DNA of 64,000 bases from Serripes groenlandicus (taxonomy: Eukaryota > Mollusca > Bivalvia > Cardiida > Cardiidae), in the NCBI GenBank assembly GCA_031761405.1, contig JASEVX010000012.1, positions 27,947,217 through 28,011,216 on the forward strand. The letters are read 5' to 3'. The notes under the pieces are model-generated. The model saw nothing but the letters and a program-made list of their open reading frames with translations. It did not search any database and was not told the origin of the DNA. Of this stretch, positions 54,119 through 64,000 are shown piece after piece; the first letter of the stretch is position 1, and every line of letters begins with the position of its first letter. A program made the translations under genes and the position numbers.

Positions 54119-55580
54119 CATTCAATAGACTGTACTGTTCTATCGCCGTGGTATTACCGAACTCATGTTGAAACGCAAACCATTAAATAGACTGTACTGT
54201 TCTATCGCCGTGGTATTACCGAACTAATGTTGAAACGGAAACCATTCAATAGACTGTACTGTTCTATCGCCGTGGTATTACCGAACTCATGTTGAAACGT
54301 AAATCATTCAATAGACTGTACTGTTCTATCGCCGTGGTATTACCGAACTCATGTTGAAACGTAAATCATTCAATAGACTGTACTGTTCTATCGCCGTGGT
54401 ATTACCGAACTCATGTTTAAACGTAAATCATTCAATAGACTGTACTGTTCTATCGCCGTGGTATTACCGAACTCATGTTGAAACGTAAATCATTCAATAG
54501 ACTGTACTGTTCTATCGCCGTGGTATTACCGAACTCATGTTGAAACGTAAATCATTCAATAGACTGTACTGTTCTATCGCCGTGGTATTACCGAACTCAT
54601 GTTGAAACGTAAATCATTCAATAGACTGTACTGTTCTATCGCCGTGGTATTACCGAACTCATGTTGAAACGTAAATCATTAAATAGACTGTACTGTTCTA
54701 TCGCCGTGGTATTACCGAACTCATGTTGAAACGTAAATCATTCAATAGACTGTACTGTTCTATCGCCGTGGTATTACCGAACTCATGTTGAAACGTAAAT
54801 CATTCAATAGACTGTACTGTTCTATCGCCGTGGTATTACCGAACTAATGTTGAAACGTAAATCATTCAATAGACTGTACTGTTCTATCGCCGTGGTATTA
54901 CCGAACTCATGTTGAAACGTAAATCATTCAATAGACTGTACTGTTCTATCGCCGTGGTATTACCGAACTCATGTTGAAACGTAAATCATTCAATAGACTG
55001 TACTGTTCTATCGCCGTGGTATTACCGAACTCATGTTGAAACGTAAATCATTCAATAGACTGTACTGTTCTATCGCCGTGGTATTACCGAACTCATGTTG
55101 AAACGTAAATCATTCAATAGACTGTACTGTTCTATCGCCGTGGTATTACCGAACTCATGTTGAAACGTAAATCATTCAATAGACTGTACTGTTCTATCGC
55201 CGTGGTATTACCGAACTCATGTTGAAACGTAAATCATTCAATAGACTGTACTGTTCTATCGCCGTGGTATTACCGAACTCATGTTGAAACGTAAATCATT
55301 CAATAGACTGTACTGTTCTATCGCCGTGGTATTACCGAACTCATGTTGAAACGTAAATCATTCAATAGACTGTACTGTTCTATCGCCGTGGTATTACCGA
55401 ACTCATGTTGAAACGTAAATCATTCAATAGACTGTACTGTTCTATCGCCGTGGTATTACCGAACTAATGTTGAAACGTAAATCATTCAATAGACTGTACT
55501 GTTCTATCGCCGTGGTATTACCGAACTCATGTTGAAACGTAAATCATTCAATAGACTGTACTGTTCTATCGCCGTGGTAT
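54070..55580 (+). repeat. 62-bp satellite from SINE-B tail
   Basis: About 24 units of 62 bp, TCTATCGCCGTGGTATTACC ... AATAGACTGTACTGT. The first three units keep variants closer to the SINE (AAAAGGAAACC, AACGCAAACC, AACGGAAACC); the rest are almost identical (AACGTAAATC), with sporadic CTCATG/CTAATG differences. Confidence 0.95.
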
Positions 55581-55975
55581 GAGTAGTAGTTTCCGTTTCA
55601 GTGACCATTGCCTACAAGGCGGGGTATTCAGAAAATCCATAGTTTCCGTGCTGTTAGGATAACACAGATGAAGCCCATTAATCGATGTTCTGTGGATGAT
55701 ATTTTCAGCGCCGTCTGTTTTAGCAATGTTAGATCCTCCAAGGTGTGTCTGCGAAACACAACTGCCCAGGGTGGCAATTTCTCGATAAGTAAATCGAAGG
55801 TCAACTTCAAGGTCACACGATTAATATCTGTTGGCACCATTAGAAATGTAAATATATGTCACAGGGTATACGCACGATCATGAGAAAAGCATTAACACCA
55901 TTATGTTAAATGTTATGATCAGCGTTAACGTATTTTACCTTAGACAAACAGACGGACAGGGGGGCACGAATCTGT
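55581..55975. other. Low-coding stretch, open frames on both strands
   Basis: Overlapping open frames at 55608-55883 (+) and 55628-55840 (-). Neither matches a family I know, and GGTCAACTTCAAGGTCAC is a type of phrase common in molluscan repeats. I do not call a gene. Confidence 0.4.
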
Positions 55976-55976
55976 A

Positions 55977-56311
55977 AACTAGGGGGTGGGGCATAAAATA
56001 TATTGTAATTTAGAATTATATCTATATGAATATAACACATTACCCAAGAGGTGAATTTTTTTTTCGTAAATATCCATCTCCAGACTTCAACTGCATGTAT
56101 ATGTATATCACAGCAGACAACTGAAAATATTACATCAGTTGAAAACTAGGGGGAGGGGCATAGAATATATTGTAATTTAGAATTATATCTATATGAATAT
56201 AACACATTACCCAAGAGGTGAAACAAAATTTCATAAATATCCATTTCCAGACTTCAACTGCATGTATATGTATATCACAGCAGACAACTGAAAATATTAT
56301 ATCAGTTGAAA
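55977..56311 (+). repeat. Two-copy 167-bp tandem duplication
   Basis: AACTAGGGGGTGGGGCATAA at 55977 and AACTAGGGGGAGGGGCATAG at 56144 begin nearly identical units. They differ mainly in a T run (GAATTTTTTTTTCG vs GAAACAAAATTTC). Confidence 0.9.
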
Positions 56312-56692
56312 AACCGGTAATCCTGAAATCAACAGGGCCCTTCCACAAGGGAGATGGCGGCGGAAAGCATTATAAAGCCTTTTTTTGCAGACGCCTTTTG
56401 AACTAATTATATGAAAAGGTTAAATTGGTCTTAACCCAGCAATTTCGCCTTTTCCAACATTGTTTTTTCAAGTCTACTTCAAATTCTGTACTTTCCATGG
56501 TTAAACCGATATTACATTGTTGGTTTTATCTGGATTTTATTAAACAATACAACTCTGAAAGCATCTTTATTATCAGCTAAAAACGTAACAACTGTCAATC
56601 TATTGCAACCTTTAACATTGATGAAATCGGCGGGAAACGAAATAAATATTTTAAGAACCAAGTCTGGTGCTTATCTATTTAATCTGTCTGCG

Positions 56693-56920
56693 TTAACCCT
56701 TTTCCCACATATAACCGCATTGTGAAGCCTCTGCAGAGGGCGCAGTTTGAAAACATGGTGACAAAATGAGAAATTGCTCATAATGAACATGTTTTCCTTA
56801 TTATGTCGCACTGTTTTCAACACTGTTCAATTACTGAATTGTATTTACGTAGATAGTCCATATTTTACATGCATCTTTTCAAAGACGTCTGCTGCAGAAT
56901 TGTTGGATGTTGGAAAGCTG
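56693..56920 (+). mobile_element. M1 MITE, diverged
   Basis: TTAACCCTTTTCCCACATAT start; GAATTGTTGGATGTTGGAAA end without TTAA. Confidence 0.65.
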
Positions 56921-56938
56921 CTGGTTTTCATCATATTA

Positions 56939-57166
56939 AACCTTTCCAACATACACAAAAGCTTCAACAAACGACGTCGAAAACATTGAGTAAAAAGTAT
57001 GTACACGTTCTTTATATATGAAAGAACACTTTTTTTAATAAAGTTGAAAATATTGTGCCAAAGGGGGAAATTATGGTAATGGGCAATTCTTCTATTCGGC
57101 ATAATATTTTCAAACGTCGTCTGCTGCAGATGCGTCAGAAAGCGTTTACATGAGGGAAAGTGTTTA
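56939..57166 (+). mobile_element. M1 MITE, diverged
   Basis: AAACCTTTCCAACATACACA start; CGTCTGCTGCAGATGCGTCA ... GAGGGAAAGTGTTTA end. It directly follows the previous copy. Confidence 0.65.
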
Positions 57167-57414
57167 TCCATTTCATGTGTTTTTGCAGTGGAAGACTTTG
57201 AGCATAGTTCTCCCGGTTTGCCCCACAATGCTTTCAACTGTATACGAAACTTGTACCTGGAATTGTTTGTAGATGTATATTTTGTTCAAGTCTTTGACAT
57301 CATTTCTTTTAATTACATAAACAAAAGTGTTGGGTTAGGAGGCGTTGATTAAGGAGATTTCCCTGTTACAAATAGTTTCTGTCTGCAACGTGTTAATTAC
57401 TCAAACTCACTGAT

Positions 57415-57532
57415 GCAAACAGTCTGTTGTGTGGAGTTCTAGTGTGTGGCGGAAGCCAGGATGCGCATGAGTAGTTGAACTGGGCCGCCGTGATAAATCG
57501 TTGGAAATCCCAATCGATCGATCAATCAACTG
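57415..57532 (+). mobile_element. SINE-A 3' fragment
   Basis: TCTGTTGTGTGGAGTTCTAG, GGGCCGCCGTGATAAATCG, CAATCGATCGATCAATCAAC tail. Confidence 0.65.
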
Positions 57533-57768
57533 ACAGTATTGGCGGAGTCAAACTCGATCGCTAAAGAGTCAAATTATAAAGAGCATGGAAAATAAAAACT
57601 AGAACTATCACTGAAAATGATAAATACCCCCTAAACAGCACCTTGACCCTACACCATAACTTAATAAGTAAAAGGGCCATAACTCTGTAAAATAACATGC
57701 AATTGTAACTTTAGGATATGCACATCTCCTCCTTGATATAGATGCTTCATTTAAAATATGGCTTCCGA

Positions 57769-57810
57769 CCAACCGACCGACCGACAGACAGACAGACAGA
57801 CAGACAGCCC
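57769..57810 (+). repeat. (GACA)n microsatellite
   Basis: CCGACCGACCGACAGACAGA run before CTCCTATATACTCCCTCTTC, a context common in molluscan repeats. Confidence 0.8.
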
Positions 57811-58114
57811 GACACAGTGACTCCTATATACTCCCTCTTCTTCGAAAGGGGTAAAACAACGTGTGTATTCAAACGTGAGCGGTGCAGCAGAAGAACATGC
57901 AAAGCCAATGCTACTAAGTAATGCTTTGCGTTACTTTTTATCATACAGACACATAGTTCATCTAGATGTTAATGAACATTTGAAAATGATGTCATTATCA
58001 CCTTAATCACGTTAATTAAGATGCTTAGTACTATGGACCGATGGCCTAAAAACTGTCAATAATTGTTTGTCTTTGTCATTGTCATTAACAGACGCAATGG
58101 TAAGAAGACTGTAA

Positions 58115-58260
58115 TTCGGAGGGTAGTGGTGCAGTGGTACGACCTCTCGTACCGAAGGTCCCGGGTTTGAATCCTTTGACGGATGGGTTTAGTCAGGCGA
58201 AGGTCTGTGTACTGGCTTGAGTACTGGTTAAGTCTCTGGAGGCAGCTATCGATTATGATT
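58115..58260 (+). mobile_element. tRNA-like SINE head and body
   Basis: GGGTAGTGGTGCAGTGGTAC, B box GGGTTTGAATCC, GTCAGGCGAAGGTCTGTG. Another family or a very old SINE-C. Confidence 0.5.
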
Positions 58261-58267
58261 TATTGTT

Positions 58268-58486
58268 TTAACTCTTTCGCCGCCAAAGGCAATTAAAGGC
58301 TTTTGCAAACAATGCAGATTTAGATGAGACAGCTCGTCACGAGCTTTCTCTCATCTCATGAAAGCTATATTGTTTGCCACTTAGACATTAAATTTTACCA
58401 TAATTTGCAATAAGACGAAAAATGGAGTGGTCCAATGTTCAACATCGAAGAGTCGACTTTGTGAAATTCGGCAGTGAATGAATTAA
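58268..58486. mobile_element. M2 MITE
   Basis: TTAA ends; TTTCGCCGCCAAAGGC start; the core has an insertion (TTTCTCTCATCTCATG). Confidence 0.75.
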
Positions 58487-59490
58487 GAACAGGGGACTCG
58501 TTGTTATTCGAACAAGTGAAAAATCTAATATATCGTTTAACTCGAACGTGCAATTAGAGCTGCTGCTGCGGTTTTTTAGTGATATGATTTCATAATTAAC
58601 GCTTAAATATAAGTGAATAATTAATCTGAAAATACACAATCTCTTTAACATTAGACCTAAACTTCACTGCAGTAGCAAACGCTTGTATAAATATGATGAC
58701 TGCCTATTACAGGTCGTCCAAGATTGACCTTTGGTGTCAGCTAATCAAATTGTCGCCTATAAAATCGTTAGGTATCGACAGGAGAGATAACTCATATAAA
58801 TTAACGCGATAGAGAAGCGTTGGGGCCTATTGTTCCTTTTGTACAGTAACGAGCGTTGGCTGTATTGCTCCATTTCATTGGACAGAGAAACGAGCACCTG
58901 TTCATGACTATCTAAAATTATAGGGTCAATTTGAGACGACATTTTACGCATTGTCGTCAGATCCAATGTGCACTCAGCGAAGTATTTTGGTCTTATTTCA
59001 ATGATAGTTCATATGTCATCTATAAATATAAATGAAACAAGCATAACTCCAGTGATCACTCGAAAATATCGATAACTCGAAGTATATCATGAGACCCTTT
59101 CGACTTCGAGTTATGGCAAGTCGACTGTAAGTTTAAACACGTTTAAACAAGCATCTTTTATATCATTTGTAACTTTATTTTACTAGCTGCCGATAACCAG
59201 CAGGGTATGGCTTTAAGGAATCTTGCAAATGGACTGAATAATTTACACGTGATAATAATTTCATTAAAATACTCCTGCTATCAGTAGCAGTCGTCTAGCA
59301 CATAGAATAGAAATGTGTGGCGTCAGACGAAAAAAAGGTGTTTGTTGAATCTCAATATCGGCATCACATGAAGCTGTGTTCGTGCCTAACTAGTGGGACT
59401 AGACGTCTATGTTTACTTGTGAGAAGTTACATATAAAGTTCTACCGTATTGGTCTTATTAACGTTTTGTTAATGAATTGTTAAAGGTGTT
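58487..59490. other. 1 kb without recognised gene
   Basis: The minus-strand frame 58757-58966 has a mixed, non-repetitive composition (MSSQIDPIILDSHEQVLV) but no family I recognise. No splice or promoter evidence. Rest AT-rich. Confidence 0.35.
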
Positions 59491-59494
59491 TTCA

Positions 59495-59600
59495 GCCGCT
59501 TTCAACATTTTTTTTCAGTTATACCACGACGGCTCCTGGGAACATTACCAGAATAACCTGATTTATTTATCCACACACCAATACACCTAGTCGTAGTGTT
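59495..59600 (-). mobile_element. SINE-C 3' part, minus
   Basis: GCCGCTTTCAACATTTTTTT, CAGTTATACCACGACGGC, AACATTACCAGAATAACCTG. Confidence 0.6.
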
Positions 59601-59946
59601 AGCGAAGCCATTATTAAAAATTCTAATAGAATCTATGTTATCCGCCATTTTGGAAATAAAACCGGAAGTAGAATTATTTGACAGTGCCTCCATATCTTAT
59701 TTTGTTTAGAACTGCATTCTGAACATATATTCCAAATGTCATGCTTTTACCACAAATAGCACAATTCTTCCATGAATCTACTAGACTATAAGTCTTTAAG
59801 TCTGCGTAACGGGATCATACAACATTATATCTGCGCAAAGCTAACTGAGGCTACGATTCTAGTATATGACGCATCTAGGACTAGTCCACATGTAGTCGAA
59901 CAGAGAATATTCAGGCGAGGCTGTGTCTTTACTGGTCGCAGATGCA

Positions 59947-60180
59947 TTAACACTTTCCCTCATATAGACGCTTTCTGACGCATCTGCAGCAGACGACTTT
60001 TTAAAAAAACATAGTGACAAAAGAAGAAATTGCACAAAACGTGCAATTTCTTCTTTTGCCACTATGTTTTTCCCACTTTAAGTCATAGGTTATACATTCA
60101 ATTTGAGAGATTTTCTATGTTTTGACAAAATATGTTCAAAGTCGTCTGCTGCAGAATTGTCGTATGAGGGAAAGGGTTAA
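59947..60180 (-). mobile_element. M1 MITE
   Basis: TTAA both ends; core AAATTGCACAAAACGTGCAA; full termini. Confidence 0.85.
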
Positions 60181-60600
60181 GGTCAACCTACACCAAATAC
60201 ATCCGCGGCTATGCTGACCTTCAGCTAAATAGTCACTAAAAAAACTTTGTTTGCACAGAAATGATTGTATGGCTTCATCAGAATTCATTAAAATATATGA
60301 CATTGAGTATAAATTCATTGTAAATATGTAAAGGATGCACTGGAAATGTTTTATTTTATCAGTTTTGGGGGGTATTTGTCCTTGCACTTGACCTTGTTCT
60401 TGACCATCTTCGCAGTGTGAATTTTTCTTTCATAATACATGACACCCTTATTTTCTTTAGAGTATTTTAAAGCTTTAAACACTTTTCAATGATATAGGAT
60501 CTTCTACCTGTAGAACGCTTAGAAATCTGACAATTGAGGATTGAAAACTGGTTGATTAACACGGAAACAAAGAGAAATATAATTGGTTGTAGACGTGACA
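60181..60600. repeat. Dispersed repeat R6, fourth copy
   Basis: ACACCAAATACATCCGCGG, GATGCACTGGAAATG, TTTCTTTAGAGTATTTTAAAG. It directly abuts the M1 copy at its TTAA. Confidence 0.5.
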
Positions 60601-60639
60601 TTTAGACACAAAATCACTAAACGCGACTCAAATGCATCA

Positions 60640-60790
60640 GGTGAAACAAACTATAAATATGTGAAATAAACTATAAATAGGTGAAAATAGGTGAAATAAA
60701 CTATAAATAGGTGAAATAAACTATAAATAGGTGAAAATATGTGAAATAAACAATAAATAGGTGAAATAAACTATAAATAGGTGAAATAAA
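60640..60790 (+). repeat. 20-bp tandem repeat
   Basis: About seven copies of ATAAACTATAAATAGGTGAA with two shorter TAGGTGAAAATA variants. Confidence 0.9.
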
Positions 60791-60799
60791 TCTACGTAT

Positions 60800-61180
60800 C
60801 TACCTTATATAAGCGAAATTTGAACACTTCGATGCAACTTTTCGTATACACAGTTTGGCCTGAGACTTCACTGTTCGCAAAGGCATAGTTATCTCTTTTA
60901 TCACGACGCGCCAAAACCGTTTTCGATTTTGATAACAATTTTCCAAGCTGTATCTCTCACACAGGTGGTCGCTGTATGGAATAACGTATATTTGTTTCAA
61001 TTGACGGTATTTATATCTTAGGTATTTTGGCGTTCGAAAGTGACTCCGTTCAAAAAAAAAAAAAAAGTCACCAATGTTTGTTATTTCGCCAACAAAAAAC
61101 ACCAGTAAATCAGAAAGTTGATTATATACAATGAATTTATAGAGTGCAGCCTAATTGTGCACATTTTCATACAGCCCTTA
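60800..61180. other. No assigned gene; minus open frame
   Basis: A 100-codon minus frame (60800-61102) has a mixed composition but begins across a poly-A run (FFFFF) and matches nothing I know. Not called. Confidence 0.35.
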
Positions 61181-61395
61181 TTAACTCTTTCAGCGCCAAA
61201 GGCAATGTTGAAGTTTTTGCAAAACAATACTGATTCAGGTTAGTCAGCTCGTAACGAGCTGTCTCACCTGAAATCAGCGTTATTTGCTTTTTACTCATCA
61301 AAATAGTCCAAAACATTTATTACATGAGAGATGGAGACGCCCGATTTTGAACATGGAAGAGTCTACTTTAAACAATTCGGCGCTGAAAGAGTTAA
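61181..61395. mobile_element. M2 MITE
   Basis: TTAA ends; TTTCAGCGCCAAAGGC start, GGCGCTGAAAGAGTTAA end; core CAGCTCGTAACGAGCTG. Confidence 0.85.
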
Positions 61396-61463
61396 ATGTA
61401 ATATAACGCTTGCTATAAAAGTCAATCTTTAGAACTTTCCCACGCCGCGTCGAGATAGCTGGT

Positions 61464-61596
61464 TTGTTGATTGATTGATTGGGGTTTAAAGCCGTTTTTA
61501 ACAATTTCTCAGTCATATCACGGCGGCCAGTTCACCTACACACGTATTTCCTGGTTTTCTCACACCAGTACTCCACACAACAATCTTCCCAAGCAA
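61464..61596 (-). mobile_element. SINE-A, 5'-truncated, minus
   Basis: TTGATTGATTGATTGGGG tail complement through CAACAATCTTCCCAAGCA. Confidence 0.8.
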
Positions 61597-61624
61597 GCTG
61601 GTTTGTTGGTTTGTATGGTAATGT

Positions 61625-61790
61625 ACGCCGCCTTCAACAATTAATTATTTATATTACGGCATTTACTGGGAAAATTTCAAGTACCACTGGTCAATTTAAC
61701 CTGGAGCCAGCTCTTCATTCGTATTGATAACCCCACAATACAGAGCGTCAAGGCAGGACAGCCATTACCACAATGTTCAAGGTTTGCGAA
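61625..61790 (-). mobile_element. SINE-C fragment, minus
   Basis: GCCGCCTTCAACAATTAATT, ATTACGGCATTTACTGGG, GAGCGTCAAGGCAGGACAGC. Confidence 0.6.
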
Positions 61791-61977
61791 AGTTTCTGTT
61801 GGGGAGACAGTAACAAGAGAGGCTGGAAGAGCACCCGCCCCTGGATACAAAGGTCCTGGGTTTAAATCCCTTAAATAACAGAGTCAATCATTTGGAATTT
61901 CCCACAAAGTTCGGATGTAATAATGACTACTTGTTTTGCTTGTCTGTATAGTGTTTTACGTCACTATCAACCGATTG

Positions 61978-62101
61978 TCAGTTATACCTCGGCGTTCGCT
62001 AAGTTACAAGTACTACTAGTCCAATCATCCTGATACTAAACCGTTATTCGTAAGGCTAACCCATCAATACTGAGCGCCAAGGAGGGAAAGTCAATACTAC
62101 C
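61978..62101 (-). mobile_element. SINE-C fragment, minus
   Basis: CAGTTATACCTCGGCGTTCG, CTAGTCCAATCATCCTGAT, GAGCGCCAAGGAGGGAAAGT. It ends at the next element. Confidence 0.6.
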
Positions 62102-62434
62102 CAGGGGCGTAGCTTTGCAATAATCAGTGTGTGGGCCGTCTCGTGAGAAGATCAGCAGTGTGCACTCTGCGTAAAGTATCGACCCGGATCAGCCTAAGCA
62201 TGCCACACAGTCCTACCCGGATAGACACTTTTCGCCTCCTGTGGATTTTCTGTTTCAGGGATCACTATTATATACATCTATCCCCCTACGACGGAATGTA
62301 TCGGCCGGATCAGTCTGCGCGGACAGCGCAGGCTGATCTGGTCGATACATTACGCAGATGTCTATCGCCGCAGCTGCATTTTGAGAAAATGTGTAGGCAC
62401 GTGCCTACAGTGCCTAAAGGGAGCTACGCCCCTG
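62102..62434. mobile_element. hAT-like element carrying M4
   Basis: CAGGGGCGTAGCT and AGCTACGCCCCTG ends. The interior is the M4-type palindrome (CTGCGCGGACAGCGCAGG). Opposite orientation to 47598. Confidence 0.7.
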
Positions 62435-62578
62435 CTACTATTTGTCAAGTCTCTATGGATGCGGTAACAAGATACGGCAAGAGCACACGACCCTGCACCA
62501 TAACTTCCTGGGTTTGAATCCGGCGGGTCAATATATGGAACTTTCCAACATAGTTGCGGGGAGTCCTGGTAGCGAGGA

Positions 62579-62734
62579 TTTTATTTATTTATTTATTGGG
62601 GTTTTACGCCGCTTTCAACAATATTTCAGTTATATCACGGCGACAGTTCACTTATTCATGATCCCTGGGTATACAAACCAGTACTAGGCTAGAAAATGTG
62701 CCTTGCCCAAGGGCACTCCACCATGACCGTAGTG
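62579..62734 (-). mobile_element. SINE-B, headless, minus
   Basis: TTTATTTATTTATTGGGG tail complement to CCACCATGACCGTAGTG. Perfect 14-bp target duplication CCTGGTAGCGAGGA at 62565-62578 and 62735-62748. Confidence 0.88.
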
Positions 62735-62749
62735 CCTGGTAGCGAGGAG

Positions 62750-63220
62750 ACAGATAGCTATATTAATTAAATGAAAATCAGTACTGAAGGAACTTGTTTT
62801 CATAATCGATGTTAATTAGATAAATTTATAACTAACTGGCACTATGTACTCCAGTGACCTGGTATTGGGTTTCAGCGATTCATGAGGGGGTGATCATTAT
62901 GTATGATAATTATACGTTAAGATTAGGATCATTTGACACGGAGAAACCGTGGTATAAGAAAAACAAGGATGTAATATCCCTTCTTTTTTCCTTATTATTT
63001 CAATAACTAGGCTACTATTTTAGGAGAATCGTTTGTTAACGGCGTGCTTCGTATAATTAAGCACGAACATGGGAAAAGATACGAATTGGCTTTTGTGAAT
63101 AGCGCAGTTCAAGATCATCCTGTTCATTAGCATAGTCCTCACAAAAAGTCTCCACTGTTCATATACAATACTTATACAAACATGTTAGAAGCTTCTATTA
63201 ATTACGTAATTGCTGATTAG
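62750..63220. other. No recognisable feature
   Basis: AT-rich, no open frame or repeat noted. Confidence 0.4.
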
Positions 63221-63233
63221 TTTGAGCAGGTAC

Positions 63234-63361
63234 ATTGATTGATTGGGGTTTAACGCCGTTTTTAACAATTTCTCAGTTATATCACGGCGGCCAGTTCACC
63301 TACTCATGCATTTCCTGGTTTTCTCACACCAGTACTCCACACAACAATCTTCCCAAGCAAT
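63234..63361 (-). mobile_element. SINE-A, headless, minus
   Basis: TTGATTGATTGGGGTTTAAC to AATCTTCCCAAGCAA; target duplication TTGAGCAGGTACA on both sides (63221-63233 and 63362-63374). Confidence 0.88.
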
Positions 63362-63374
63362 TGAGCAGGTACAA

Positions 63375-63880
63375 GTAGACAAGCTGATTTGAACTTATAC
63401 ACCGAAATGCATTGTTATACCTTTTCACGTGGACGGGAACAGTTAATGTTGTAAACTGGTCTGTTCCATAAAAGGACAAATTTGAATGGGTTATATATAA
63501 CTGGGAATATATCTTGTTTTCGACGCCGCGTCGCTACGAAATAAGAATTTGTTCTGAAACAAAGTCTAATACTAACGTGCCATTATATAAACAAAATAAA
63601 ACCATGTAACTATTCATCATTCTGTCCACTTGTCATTCATCTCGCTAGAATGAACAGACTACATTGATATGATACTTTAATAACCTGTATTTGTTAGTTG
63701 TGTGTTTGTTTGTTTTGGAATTGTTTGATGTTAGGGGGATAGTAGTCCTTTTTTTGAATGTGTTTAAAACAGTTTATTTTTAGATGCAGCTATCACAGGG
63801 GAATTTGGTTAACATTATGAGCAATATTACAACGGCAAAGACATGTTTTATTTTCGCACAATATTTTACATTTGTATATA
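63375..63880. other. No recognisable feature
   Basis: AT-rich; a GTTTGTTTGTTTTGG tract near 63705. Confidence 0.4.
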
Positions 63881-63884
63881 TGAG

Positions 63885-64000
63885 CGAGTAAACCAACAGT
63901 ATGGCCCCTGCGTAATGTATCGAACCAGATCAGACTGATCCGGATCGACACATTCCGTCCCAGAGGGACATATCCAACAATCTGTCTTCTCCGGTTTCAC
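63885..64000. mobile_element. M4 MITE fragment
   Basis: CCTGCGTAATGTATCGAACC, GATCCGGATCGACACATTCC; cut by the window edge. Confidence 0.6.

Noticed and set aside
60800..61102. 100-codon minus frame as a gene
   Set aside because: It crosses a 14-nt A run, has no recognised domain and sits between repeats. Kept only as a note in the feature list.

Overview
This is animal nuclear DNA, AT-rich and dense in repeats. It is most likely from a bivalve mollusc. The basis is a Cys-loop ligand-gated channel gene with introns, many tRNA-derived SINEs with AATC-type tails, TTAA-flanked MITEs and large non-coding stretches. The species call is inference only. Almost all open reading frames are chance readings through repeats. 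Only one protein gene (partial) and one short recombinase-like fragment look real.

Layout. 1-3.6 kb: a terminal-inverted-repeat element whose left arm carries an expanded 22-bp minisatellite, then a MITE and SINE debris. 3.6-5.8 kb, minus strand: the first three exons of a nicotinic-receptor-like gene with a TATA box upstream. Its later exons must lie beyond the left edge if the gene is intact. 6.0-8.7 kb: a SINE with an amplified tRNA-like head, then a 78-bp satellite. 7.3-20.9 kb: two tandem copies of a segment of about 7 kb, each starting in the 78-bp satellite and carrying six tRNA-Val loci. 20.9-39.9 kb: the rest of the tRNA-Val cluster. 40-64 kb: SINEs, MITEs, tandem arrays (25-bp, 93-bp, 62-bp, 20-bp), one 200-N gap and no convincing gene apart from a DUF3504-like fragment.

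The outstanding feature is the tRNA-Val cluster at 10.9-39.9 kb. It has 31 loci: 22 look intact (16 with anticodon AAC, 5 CAC, 1 TAC) and 9 are defective. All are Val and most are on the plus strand. They sit in recurring flanking blocks that form a loose higher-order repeat (ψTAC then AAC; AAC then CAC then AAC), which points to growth by segmental duplication. Every intact copy has T, not the usual A, at the discriminator position.

A second theme is that dispersed elements seed tandem arrays. The 78-bp and 62-bp satellites match the 3' parts of two SINE families, the 75-bp array matches a SINE head, and the 25-bp array matches a MITE end. Names such as SINE-A/B/C and M1-M4 are local labels used only here.
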